Below are positions 26,129 through 34,121 of a DNA stretch of 64,000 bases, in pieces. This stretch comes from Streptomyces odontomachi (GTDB lineage: Bacteria; Actinomycetota; Actinomycetes; Streptomycetales; Streptomycetaceae), in the NCBI RefSeq assembly GCF_024435355.1, contig NZ_JAMJWG010000001.1:868001-932000 (forward strand). Direction: 5' to 3'. The notes under the pieces are model-generated. The model was not told the origin of the DNA. It searched no databases and worked only from the letters and a program-made list of their open reading frames with translations. The stretch's first letter is position 1; the number at the start of each line of letters is the position of its first letter. A program made the position numbers and the translations under genes.

Positions 26129-27567
26129 CACAGACCCAGACGACCCTTCCGGGACACGCCGTCCCCGGGCTGCCCGAGCCACGGCAGCCCTGGCCGGTCG
26201 ACGTGGTCGAGCCGGCCACCGGCGCCGTGCTCGCCAGCTACGTCGGCGGTGGCCGCGCGGACGCGGCGCTGGCGGTCGACGCCGCATCGGCCGCGCTGCC
26301 CGACTGGTCCGCCACCCCGACCCCGCGCCGCGCCGCCGCCCTGCTGGCGATCGCCGCGGCACTGCGCACCCCGGACGTCACCGAGGAACTCGCCGTGCTG
26401 ACCGCACGGGAGACCGGCAAACGGCTCGCGGAGGCCCGCGCCGAAGTGGGCATGTCCGCCGGCTTCTTCGAGTGGTTCGCCGCGGCCGTCCAGGGCCGGA
26501 CCGCACACCAGCTCGACGTCGTCCCCGGCATCCGGCACGAGGTGAACTCTCGCCCGCTCGGCGTGGTCGCCGTGGCCACGCCGTGGAACTTCCCGCTGTC
26601 CATCCCCGCCCGCAAGATCGCTGCCGCGCTGGCCGCCGGGTGCACGGTGCTGTTCAAGCCTTCCGAGGTGGCCGCCGGTTCCGCGCTCCGGCTCGCCGAG
26701 ATCGTCGCCGGGCAGGTGCCGAGCGGTGCGCTGTGCACCCTGCTGGGCGACGGCGCCGCGATCACCGAGACCTGGATCGACGACCCGCGGGTGCGCGGCA
26801 TCAGCTTCACCGGATCCACCCGCGTCGGACTGCTCGTCGCGGAACGCGCCCGGCACAGCCTCACCCGGCCGGTGCTCGAGCTCGGGGGCAACGCCCCGTT
26901 CGTGGTGCTCGACGACGCCGATCCGACGGACGCGGTCGAGCTGATCAACGGCGCGAAGTACCGGAACAACGGCCAGTCCTGCATCGCTGCCAACACCGCC
27001 TGGGTGCCGCGCCGCATGCTGGACACGGTCGTCGAGGCACTGCTGGACACGGCCGGCTCGCTCGTCCTCGGTGACCCGCTCGACCCCGCCACCACGCTGG
27101 GCGCGCTGGCGCTGCCGTCCGACCCCGCGCGCGTCGACGAACTGGCCGAGGACGCCCGGCGGCGCGGCGCCACCGTGCACCGACCGGGCCCCGCGGCCCC
27201 GGGGCAGGGGCAGTTCGCCCGTCCCGCGATCGTGGTCGACCCGCCACGGGACGCCCGCGTGGTCACCGAGGAGAGTTTCGCGCCCGTGCTGCCGGTGCTG
27301 CCCTACGACGACGTCACCGAGGTCATCGAGGCGACCCGGGCCTGCGATCTCGGGCTCGCCGGCTATGTCGCCACCCGTGATCCCGACCGCGGCAGGCGGA
27401 TCGCGGCGGCGCTGGACGTCGGTATCGCCGGCGTCAACACGGCGACGCCCAACAGCCCCCATGTGCCGTTCGGCGGCCTGAAACTCAGTGGCCTCGGTTG
27501 GGAGGGCGGACAGGCGGGCCTGGACGCCTTCCTCGCGCCGCAGACGATCGCGGTGGCCGGCCGGTGA
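26125..27567 (+). CDS. NAD(P)-dependent aldehyde dehydrogenase
   Basis: 480 residues, full length. Motifs: ATPWNFPLSIP, FKPSEVAAGS (cofactor Lys), FTGSTRVG, LELGGNAPF (general base Glu), NNGQSCIAAN (catalytic Cys) and EESFAPVLPV. It could oxidise a sugar aldehyde (for example an aldose or 3,6-anhydro-L-galactose) to the acid used by the neighbouring dehydratase/isomerase, or glyceraldehyde released by a non-phosphorylative aldolase. It starts in the last codons of the enolase-superfamily gene (ATGA) and its stop overlaps the aldolase start (GTGA), so all three are made in concert. Substrate is inferred only. Confidence 0.9.
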   Translation: MTQTQTTLPGHAVPGLPEPRQPWPVDVVEPATGAVLASYVGGGRADAALAVDAASAALPDWSATPTPRRAAALLAIAAALRTPDVTEELAVLTARETGKRLAEARAEVGMSAGFFEWFAAAVQGRTAHQLDVVPGIRHEVNSRPLGVVAVATPWNFPLSIPARKIAAALAAGCTVLFKPSEVAAGSALRLAEIVAGQVPSGALCTLLGDGAAITETWIDDPRVRGISFTGSTRVGLLVAERARHSLTRPVLELGGNAPFVVLDDADPTDAVELINGAKYRNNGQSCIAANTAWVPRRMLDTVVEALLDTAGSLVLGDPLDPATTLGALALPSDPARVDELAEDARRRGATVHRPGPAAPGQGQFARPAIVVDPPRDARVVTEESFAPVLPVLPYDDVTEVIEATRACDLGLAGYVATRDPDRGRRIAAALDVGIAGVNTATPNSPHVPFGGLKLSGLGWEGGQAGLDAFLAPQTIAVAGR

Positions 27568-28190
27568 ACCGACCGGACCTGCCCGAAGTCGTGGCCATCC
27601 TGCGCGGCCTGGCGCCCGAACGCGCCGTACCGGCGGTCGGCGCCCTGGTCGACGCCGGCATACGGGCCTTCGAGATCACCATGAACAGCCCGGGCGCCCT
27701 CACCTCCATCGAACGGCTCGCCGCCCGGTACGGCGCGGACGTCCGGGTCGGCGCCGGAACGGTGCGGTCCGTGGACCAGGTGGGCCAGGTCGCCGCGGCG
27801 GGCGGCACGTTCGCCCTGTCGCCGCACACCGACACCGGCATCATCGCCGCATGCCGCGAATCCGGGCTGCTGTCCGTGCCCGGCGCCTTCACGCCCACCG
27901 AGATCGAGCACGCCTGGCGCAGCGGAGCGGACGTCGTCAAGGTCTTCCCGGTGCAACCGGCCGGCCCCGGCTACCTGCGGGCCGTGCGCGATCCCCTGGA
28001 CGACGTGCCGTTGCTGGCCTGCGGCGGCCTCACCGCGGAGGTGGGCCGGGAGTGCCTCGCCGCCGGGTGCGTCTCGCTGGGCGTCGGGCTCGGCCTCTTC
28101 GACGCCGACGCGGTGGGCCGGGACGACTGGGCGGCCCTGGGCCGCTCGGCAGCCGGCTATCTCGAGGCCCTCGGCCCGAGGCGACCGTAG
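27564..28190 (+). CDS. 2-dehydro-3-deoxy-phosphogluconate/galactonate aldolase family
   Basis: Class-I KDPG/KDPGal aldolase, 208 residues: cleaves 2-dehydro-3-deoxy-6-phosphogalactonate or -gluconate to pyruvate and glyceraldehyde 3-phosphate by a Schiff base. Seen: AILRGLAPERA, FEITMNSPGA (general-base Glu), VGAGTVRSVDQ and the Schiff-base Lys in VVKVFPVQP. In the DgoD context the KDPGal (DgoA) role is likeliest. However no 2-dehydro-3-deoxygalactonokinase is present in the window, so the kinase lies elsewhere or the aldolase also cleaves the unphosphorylated acid. Confidence 0.88.
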   Translation: MNRPDLPEVVAILRGLAPERAVPAVGALVDAGIRAFEITMNSPGALTSIERLAARYGADVRVGAGTVRSVDQVGQVAAAGGTFALSPHTDTGIIAACRESGLLSVPGAFTPTEIEHAWRSGADVVKVFPVQPAGPGYLRAVRDPLDDVPLLACGGLTAEVGRECLAAGCVSLGVGLGLFDADAVGRDDWAALGRSAAGYLEALGPRRP

Positions 28191-28274
28191 GATCATGGCA
28201 CCCTGTTCATCACCCGGGCGCCGATCGCAGCCGTGCCGGCGGCCGACGTGAGGAGAGACGTGGAGGGAACGCGG

Positions 28275-28949
28275 GTGGACGAACTGGCGCCGTTGCGTAC
28301 CTCGGAGCGCATCACCGACGCCGTCTACGAGTCGCTGCGCCAGGCCATCTTCTCCGGGACGCTGCCCCCGGGCACGAAGCTGAGCGTGCCCGGCCTCGCC
28401 GAACGCCTCCGGGTGAGCCGGAGCCCGGTCAGGGAGGCCGTCGTACGGCTCACCTGGGACCGGCTGGCCGTCGAGGAGCCACGACGCGGCGCCGTGGTCG
28501 CCCGGATAGACCCGGCGGACCTCGCCGAACTCTACGAGGTGCGCGAGGTGATGGAGGGCGTCGCCGCACGGCTGGCCGTGCAGCGCGGCGGACCGCACCT
28601 GGTGGCCGAGCTCGACCGGATCCTGCGCAAGCACCAACAGGCGGTCGCGCTGGGCAATCTGGCCGAGCACGCCGAGCTCGACATGAGCTTCCACAGCAAG
28701 ATCAGGGAGGCCGGCGGCAACCGCCATGTCATCCGTACCCTGGACGAGATCCAGGCCCAGGTACGGCTGGCCATGGTCACCACGACGGTGACCTCGGGCC
28801 CGAGCACTGCCGTCGACGATCACCGCCGCATCGTCGAGGCGATGCGCAGCGGTGACGCGGACGCCGCAGAGGCGCACGCCCGGACGCACATCGCGCGACT
28901 CAAGCACGCCCTGAGCCACCAGGAACCCCTCGCTCCCGAAGCCTCCTGA
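28275..28949 (+). CDS. GntR family regulator (FadR/FCD subfamily)
   Basis: Local repressor of the sugar-acid cluster. The N-terminal wHTH is ITDAVYESLRQAIFSGTLPP and VPGLAERLRVSRSPVREAVVRL with wing RRGAVVARI; the C-terminal FCD ligand domain has the metal-binding acids and His in YEVREVMEG, ELDMSFHSKI and DDHRRIVEAM. GTG 28275 is preferred for its GGAGGG at good spacing; GTG 28260 and 28233 are alternatives. It follows the aldolase by 84 bp. The two CATGTA-type palindromes at 23707 and 24953 are its probable targets, and a sugar acid such as galactonate or KDGal the probable inducer. Confidence 0.9.
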   Translation: MDELAPLRTSERITDAVYESLRQAIFSGTLPPGTKLSVPGLAERLRVSRSPVREAVVRLTWDRLAVEEPRRGAVVARIDPADLAELYEVREVMEGVAARLAVQRGGPHLVAELDRILRKHQQAVALGNLAEHAELDMSFHSKIREAGGNRHVIRTLDEIQAQVRLAMVTTTVTSGPSTAVDDHRRIVEAMRSGDADAAEAHARTHIARLKHALSHQEPLAPEAS

Positions 28950-29112
28950 GCCTTCTGAGCCCTCTGAGTGCTGTCGGAAGCCCCCTCCGTCTCCTCCGCC
29001 GGAGTGGGCCGTGCGCGCGGGGACGACCTGCCGCCCGACACCGCGCAATCTGAACTCCCCGTGAGAATCGGCGCTGCCGGCACGCCCGCCGCATCACTTC
29101 AAGCGCGTTGTC

Positions 29113-29141
29113 TTGACACTGCACCGGCTCGATGACTGGAT
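29113..29141 (+). promoter_or_regulatory. Possible promoter of the ABC ATPase gene
   Basis: TTGACA (29113-29118) is followed after 17 bp by CTGGAT (29136-29141), a partial match to the Streptomyces -10. The 95 bp to the ATG at 29236 are unusually AT-rich (CATATCTTC, TTCTTTTGG). The 28950-29112 stretch holds nothing I can name. Confidence 0.45.
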
Positions 29142-29235
29142 GTGCCCTGACATCGCTGATTCCTGCTCACTTTTCCGCTTACGTCTCAAAAGCAGCAGCA
29201 GGTTCTTTTGGCATATCTTCGGTCCGGGGGGAGAG

Positions 29236-30624
29236 ATGGGAAGCAGTATCGGCCTGAGACAGGTGAGCAAGGTCTTCCCGGGCGGGCAGCTGGCCGTCGA
29301 GCGGGTCTCGCTCGATGTGGAACCGGGAGAGTTCCTGGTCATCCTCGGTCCGTCCGGATGCGGAAAGTCCACGTTGCTGAGGATGATCGCCGGTCTCGAG
29401 GAGATCTCCGAGGGGGAGTTGGAGATCGACTCCGAGCCGGCCAGCCACCTGCCGCCCGCCCACCGTGACGTTGCCATGGTGTTCCAGAACTTCGCGCTGT
29501 ACCCCAGCATGCGCGCCGCCGACAACGTGGGGTTCCCGCTGCGGATCTCCGGCCGCACCGAGGAGGAGGTCAACGCCCGCGTCAACGACATGGCGCGCAT
29601 GCTCAGCCTCGAGGACCTGCTCGGGCGGTACCCCTCCCAGCTGTCCGGTGGCGAACGCCAGCGGGTCGCGATGGGCCGCGCGGTCATCAGGCGACCGTCG
29701 ATCTTCCTCATGGACGAGCCGCTGTCCAACCTCGATGCGAAACTCCGCCACCAACTGCGCAGCGAAATCCTCGGTGTGACCCGGCAGACCGGCGCCACCA
29801 CGGTCTACGTGACCCACGACCAGTCCGAGGCCATGTCGCTGGGCGACCGGGTAGCCGTCATGCGCGGCGGGGTGCTCCAGCAAGTGGACACCCCCAGAGC
29901 CGTCTACGCCCGGCCCGCCAACGTCTTCGTCGCCGCCTTCGTCGGCGTCCCCCGCATCAACCTGCTGCACGGCACCGTGATCGCCCCGCTCGGCGGCGCC
30001 ATGGCGGTCGACCTCGGTGAGCAGCGGCTGACGCTGCCCCAACCGCTCTCCCGCGACCACCAGCTGCTGCGGATCCAGCAGAACCGCCCGCTGCTCATCG
30101 GACTGCGCGCCGAATCGGTGCGGGTCGCACCGCCCGACCAGGCGGCACCCTACGAGGCGCCGCTCAGCGGAACGGTCCAACACGTCGACTACCAGGGCCA
30201 CGAGACGCTGCTGCACCTGACCGTCGGCGCCCGCGCCGCCGAGGTGCCCGACCTGGACCGGCCCGGGGCCCGCCGCAGGGCCCGCGTCGCCCGGAACACC
30301 CGGCCGGCCCGCGGCAGCTCCCGTCTCCAGGTCCGACGCCTGGCGGCCGCCGCCCTGCGCCGCGCCGACGGTGGGGGGTCCGCGTCCGGCGCCCCCGGCG
30401 CGGAGACCGCGACCGTCTCCGGGCCTTCCGCGACGGCGTCCGCGACCGCGATGACGCTCGGCGACGCGGCGGGCGAACTCGTCGTACGAGCCGTGCCGCA
30501 CGCCCAGCCGGTACGCGGCGACCGGCTGCCGCTCCTCGTCGACCTGCGCAGCATGCTCGTCTTCGACCAGGCCGGCAACCGCATCTGCCCGGCACCGTCC
30601 CAGCAGCCGAACCTGGAGCTCTAG
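29236..30624 (+). CDS. Sugar ABC transporter ATPase (UgpC/MsmX/MsiK-like) with an inserted segment
   Basis: Energises sugar import. Residues 38-46 are the Walker A (GPSGCGKST), 136-140 the LSGGE signature, 157-162 the Walker B (FLMDEP), H194 the switch His; VFQNFALYPS is the Q-loop. The C-terminal MOP/TOBE region starts near 240 (FVGVPRINLLHG). The protein is 462 residues against about 370 for the family, because a stretch at about 332-416, rich in Arg, Ala, Gly and Ser, interrupts the TOBE domain before GDRLPLLVDLRSMLVFD. No permease or binding protein adjoins it, so it may serve several importers, including the ATPase-less system at 36.7 kb. ATG 29236 follows GGGGGGAGAG; its TAG stop coincides with the CTAG end of a repeat element. 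Confidence 0.9.
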   Translation: MGSSIGLRQVSKVFPGGQLAVERVSLDVEPGEFLVILGPSGCGKSTLLRMIAGLEEISEGELEIDSEPASHLPPAHRDVAMVFQNFALYPSMRAADNVGFPLRISGRTEEEVNARVNDMARMLSLEDLLGRYPSQLSGGERQRVAMGRAVIRRPSIFLMDEPLSNLDAKLRHQLRSEILGVTRQTGATTVYVTHDQSEAMSLGDRVAVMRGGVLQQVDTPRAVYARPANVFVAAFVGVPRINLLHGTVIAPLGGAMAVDLGEQRLTLPQPLSRDHQLLRIQQNRPLLIGLRAESVRVAPPDQAAPYEAPLSGTVQHVDYQGHETLLHLTVGARAAEVPDLDRPGARRRARVARNTRPARGSSRLQVRRLAAAALRRADGGGSASGAPGAETATVSGPSATASATAMTLGDAAGELVVRAVPHAQPVRGDRLPLLVDLRSMLVFDQAGNRICPAPSQQPNLEL

Positions 30625-30792
30625 GTGTGCTGACCGGACAGGTTGGCGACGCCATGCACGCCCTCTCGCCGCACCGGGCACAAGCCCACGTACATCCAGT
30701 ACGCGGACTCGCGCCCGCCGCGCCGAGAGCACGCACCTGACGCCGCCAGGCCGCCCTTCGGGCAACGACGGGAGTTTGACGACAGGACCTAG
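30621..30792. repeat. MITE-like palindromic element A (CTAG ends)
   Basis: A 172-bp imperfect inverted repeat beginning CTAGGTGTGCTGACCGGACA and ending GACAGGACCTAG. Internal arms pair: GCACGCCCTCTCG near the left against CGAGAGCACGC near the right, and GGCACAAGCCC against GACTCGCGCC, around the centre GTACATCCAGTACG. It shares its organisation, the TGACCGGA-AGGTT terminus and the centre GTACATCC-GTAC with element B at 34949. The right end looks rearranged. The first CTAG includes the stop codon of the ABC ATPase. Confidence 0.65.
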
Positions 30793-30999
30793 ACACCGCC
30801 AGGACAACGGCACGTTCGGTGGGGAATCGCACGCCAGCGGACGGCGCCAGAGCGTGTCAGGGCACGCGTGAGGCAGGAGACGACCGGGCCCGGGCCTGTG
30901 GCCAGGGCGTCGTGGTGGCGCCGGATCGGCGGCAATGGGCCGGGCGACCGTGTACCGCCGAGTGCCGGGCGCACCCCGGTTGCCCGGCCGGCACCCGCT
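30793..30999. other. Unassigned spacer between element A and the mptB remnant
   Basis: No gene is visible. The minus strand carries a short open stretch without recognisable similarity. Likely scar sequence left by the deletion that removed the rest of the mannosyltransferase gene. Confidence 0.3.
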
Positions 31000-31687
31000 C
31001 AACGCCGCCAGCGGTCCCGCGCCGAGCAGCGCGAGCATCACCGCGTCGTTGTGCGCACCGCCCACCAGATGCCGGAGCACCGGCGGGTTGAGACCGCCGA
31101 GCCAGCGCGCGGCGGCCGGATCGGAGCCGCACCGCCGGGCCAGCACCGGCAGGAGGGCGACCATCGTCGCCACCCCGGCCGGCACGAGCAACCGCATCCC
31201 CGGCAGCCCGACCGGCGCCAGGAGTCCCGCAAGAGCCAGGAACGCCGACCCGTAGGGTGCCGGGGTGCCGCGCCACGTCGGCGCGACACCGGCGACGGGT
31301 GGGCCCCGGAGCCGGTCGGGACCGGCGGCGTACACGTCCACGTGCGCGTGCGCCATCGCGCCCTGGGCGAGGTAGCCGTAGACGTCCCTGCTGAACAGCG
31401 GCGGCGCCAGCACCAGCGGCACGGCCCAGATCACCAGCGTGATCGGAGTGCCGGTGGCGACGGCCCGGCCTGGGCCCCGCTTCGGCCCCGGTGGCCCCTC
31501 CCCCCAGCCGGTCCAGGCCCCACCAGGCCCCGATGAGCAGCACCAGACCGAAGTACGAGCCGCACAGGGCCGGCGCGTGAGGGCCGGCCGACGACACCGG
31601 CATGTCCCGCATGGCGAGCGCCCCCGCACCACCCAGGCTCCCGAGCGCCGATGCCGTAAATCCCACGAGCCCGAGCAGCCGGCACAC
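31000..31687 (-). pseudogene. Remnant of a polyprenol-phosphomannose alpha-mannosyltransferase (MptB-like)
   Basis: The N terminus reads MCRLLGLVGFTASALGSLGG and YFGLVLLIGAWWGLDRLG in one frame; the homologous sequence then continues in another frame as ITLVIWAVPLVLAPPLFSRD, VYGYLAQGAMAHAHVDVYAAGP, TPAPYGSAFLALAGLLAP and GGLNPPVLRHLVGGAHNDAV. The switch falls in a G-run near 31485-31505. Homology ends near 31000, leaving fewer than half of the roughly 500 residues of the GT-C membrane enzyme. FSRDVYGYLAQG contains the hallmark catalytic RD loop. One frameshift plus truncation make it non-functional. Confidence 0.82.
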
Positions 31688-31919
31688 CCTGACGTTCGAC
31701 CGGCACGCCCTGGTGTTCCACGCGGCGGAGAGCCTGCTTGCCGCGCATGACGGGCACGCCCATGCGGGGCGGCGGCCACCTTACGGGTCGCCCGCGGTCG
31801 GGCGCCGGGTCGGGAGACGGCTGGCGCCGGCTCGCGGGATGGCGGGCGCCGGTGGACATGGCAGCCGGGCGCCGGTGGGGGAGCGGTGGGCGCGGAGGCG
31901 ACGACGGAGGGGCGGTGGC

Positions 31920-32843
31920 TCAGCGGGGTGGGGTGTGGCCGCCGGCCGGCCGCGTGCCGATGACGACGGTCGAGCCGAACTCCGCGGAGTCGGCCACCCG
32001 CACGTCAAGACCGCCGAGAGTGAAGGCGCGCGCCGCCGAGGGGGCCTGACGGCGGCTCGTCTCGACGAACAGCCGGCCACCCGGCGCCAGCCACTCGTGC
32101 GCCCCGTCGACCACCCGGCGCAGCACGTCGAGCCCGTCCGTGCCGCCGTCGAGCGCGACCAGCGGCTCATGCACCCGGGCCTCCTGCGGCAGCAGCCCGA
32201 TGTCGCCGCTGGGCACGTACGGCACGTTGGCGGCGAGCAGGTCGACCCGGCCGCGCAGGGCGCCGGGCAGCGGGGCGTACAGGTCGCCCTCGTACACCGT
32301 GCCGGTGGGCAGGTTACGGCGGGCGCAGCGCACCGCGGCCGGGTCGACGTCCGCCGCATGCAACTCGGCCCCGTCCAGCGCTGCGCCGAGCGCCGCCGCC
32401 AGCGCACCGGTGCCGCAGCACAGGTCGAGGACGACGGGGCGGGCCGGGGCGAGCGCGACGGCCGTGGAGACGAGGAACTCGGTGCGCCGGCGGGGCACGA
32501 AGACGCCGGGGTCGACCGCGATCCTGAGCCCGTGGAACTCCGCCCAGCCCACGACCTGCTCCAGCGGGAACCCGGCCACCCGCCGCTCGACCATCGCGGC
32601 CAGCTCCGCCGGAGTGCGGGCCGCGGCGTGCAGCAGCCGTGCCTCGTCCTCGGCGAACACGCAGCCCGAGGCCCGCAACCGCGCCACGATCGCGGCGGGA
32701 CCGGGCGCATCGAGGGCGGCCGGCGATGGCGTGGGGGAGGAGCCCAGGGCGCCGGAGGGGTCCTGGGCGTCATGGGAGGGATGAGCGTCGCCGGCGGCGG
32801 GATCGGGACCGGGCAGCCGGGCGGACGAAGAAGATACCGACAT
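31920..32843 (-). CDS. PrmC/HemK-like N5-glutamine methyltransferase
   Basis: A SAM-dependent methyltransferase of 307 residues related to PrmC, which methylates Gln in release factors. The first 50 residues are a low-complexity Ser/Pro/Ala extension; then an N-terminal helical domain (LHAAARTPAELAAMVERRVAG, PLEQVVGWAEF), SAM motif I VLDLCCGTGALA, the acidic motif II AADVDPAAV, and the catalytic tetrapeptide as NVPY rather than NPPY. The NVPY form marks the actinobacterial PrmC-related group whose substrate is unproven. ATG 32843 is used; AAGGAGGTGA occurs 114 bp upstream without a proper start codon. Confidence 0.85.
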   Translation of the reverse strand: MSVSSSSARLPGPDPAAGDAHPSHDAQDPSGALGSSPTPSPAALDAPGPAAIVARLRASGCVFAEDEARLLHAAARTPAELAAMVERRVAGFPLEQVVGWAEFHGLRIAVDPGVFVPRRRTEFLVSTAVALAPARPVVLDLCCGTGALAAALGAALDGAELHAADVDPAAVRCARRNLPTGTVYEGDLYAPLPGALRGRVDLLAANVPYVPSGDIGLLPQEARVHEPLVALDGGTDGLDVLRRVVDGAHEWLAPGGRLFVETSRRQAPSAARAFTLGGLDVRVADSAEFGSTVVIGTRPAGGHTPPR

Positions 32844-32956
32844 GGAACTGGGGAGCCTTTCGACGGGAAGCCGAGGGTGCTCCGCGGTCTCCTACGCCGA
32901 GGCGGTCGGACGGCCGTGACGAGGGAGCACCCCACCGTGCACTGCGGTAATGGGTC

Positions 32957-32966
32957 TCACCTCCTT
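32957..32966 (-). promoter_or_regulatory. Perfect Shine-Dalgarno complement without a standard start codon
   Basis: On the minus strand this is AAGGAGGTGA, fully complementary to the 3' end of 16S rRNA, 114 bp upstream of the PrmC-like gene. Only ATT lies at normal spacing (8 nt); it would open a 19-codon frame (ITAVHGGVLPRHG...) ending in TAG. Either a leader peptide with a non-standard start or a ribosome standby site. An identical decamer precedes the xylanase gene at 47431-47440. Confidence 0.35.
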
Positions 32967-33075
32967 GGGACGTCCCTGCTGGGCCCGGCCACCCTACCCG
33001 ACGCCACGGAGGCGCGGCCCGGCCGCCCCCGTCGCGCCCCCCGGCGCGCCGGGGATCGCACCCGGTGGCCGGGGA

Positions 33076-34026
33076 TCACACCTCGGCCGCCTCGAAGAGC
33101 GCGCTCACCGACTCACCGTTGTGGATGCGCCGCACCGCCTCCGCCAGCGCCGGGGCGATCGACAGGATCCGCAGCTTGGGCGTGTGGTCCTCCTTCGGCA
33201 CCGGCACCGTGTTGGTGCAGACGATCTCCAGCACGTCGGGCTGCTGGGAGAGCCGGTGCAGCGCGCCGGCCGAGAACAGGCCATGCGTGCAGGCCACCCG
33301 GATCGAGCGCGGCCGCAGCTCACGCAGCCTTTCCAGCAGCTCCAGGACGGTGCTGCCCTTGGCGATCTCATCGTCCAGGACGATCACGTCCCGGTCGGTG
33401 ATCTCGCCTATCACGGAGCTGATGCTCACCCGGTCGTCCGCGAACCGCTGCTTCGCCCCCGCCGCCACCTGCGCGCCGAGCATCCGGGCGAACGCGGCGG
33501 CCTCCTTGGCGTTGCCGAGGTCGGGGGAGACGACGGTGGCCCGCGACAGGTCGTGGCTGCGGAAGTGCGCCGCCAGCTCGCGCAACGCGTGCAGATGGTC
33601 GACCGGCACCGAGAAGAACCCGTGCACCTGCGGGGAGTGCAGGGTCATCGCCAGCACCCGGCTGGCGCCGGCGGAGACCAGCAGATCGGCGACGAGGCGT
33701 CCGCCGAGGGAGATACGCGGTGCGTCCTTCTTGTCCGAGCGGGCGTAGGAGTAGTGCGGCATGACGACGGTGATGCGTGCCGCCGAGGCCCCGCGGGCGG
33801 CGTCGCACATCATCAGCAGTTCCACCAGATGCTCCTGCACCGGCGCGACCAGCGGCTGGATCAGGAAGACGTCCCGTTCCCGGCAGTTGGCCTGCAACTG
33901 CACTTCGAGGCAGTCGTTGGCGAACCGGCTGACCCGTGCCGGAGACAGTGGCACCCCCAGGTGCGAGCAGACCTCTTCGGCTAGTTCCCGGTGGGCGCTA
34001 CCGCTGAACACGGCGATGTCACGCAC
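33076..34026 (-). CDS. Ribose-phosphate pyrophosphokinase (PRPP synthase)
   Basis: Makes PRPP from ribose 5-phosphate and ATP. The 316-residue protein has two phosphoribosyltransferase-fold halves: FSGSAHRELAEEVCSHLG at the N terminus, QANCRERDVFLIQPL, MPHYSYARSDKKDAPR (ATP/catalytic Arg), VSPDLGNAKEAAAFA (catalytic flexible loop) and the PRPP loop VIVLDDEIAKGSTVLEL. The PRPP loop differs from the usual VVDD-x-x-x-T-G-G-T form (A-K-G-S-T here), marking it as the divergent paralogue seen beside the main PrsA. GTG 34026 has GAGGAG upstream. Same strand as the metallo-hydrolase, 95 bp downstream of it. Confidence 0.85.
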   Translation of the reverse strand: MRDIAVFSGSAHRELAEEVCSHLGVPLSPARVSRFANDCLEVQLQANCRERDVFLIQPLVAPVQEHLVELLMMCDAARGASAARITVVMPHYSYARSDKKDAPRISLGGRLVADLLVSAGASRVLAMTLHSPQVHGFFSVPVDHLHALRELAAHFRSHDLSRATVVSPDLGNAKEAAAFARMLGAQVAAGAKQRFADDRVSISSVIGEITDRDVIVLDDEIAKGSTVLELLERLRELRPRSIRVACTHGLFSAGALHRLSQQPDVLEIVCTNTVPVPKEDHTPKLRILSIAPALAEAVRRIHNGESVSALFEAAEV

Positions 34027-34121
34027 GGACTGCTCCTCGCTGTTCCTGCCGGCCCGTACATGATCGGCCGGGCTGCTCCGCCATGCTACTGAGCCGGCCG
34101 GCACGTCCGGCGGTGGGCCGC

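Noticed and set aside
29179..31779. An 866-codon minus-strand frame across the ABC ATPase
   Set aside because: Only the part above about 31000 shows protein similarity (mannosyltransferase remnant); the rest is antisense to a clear ATPase gene and crosses the repeat element.
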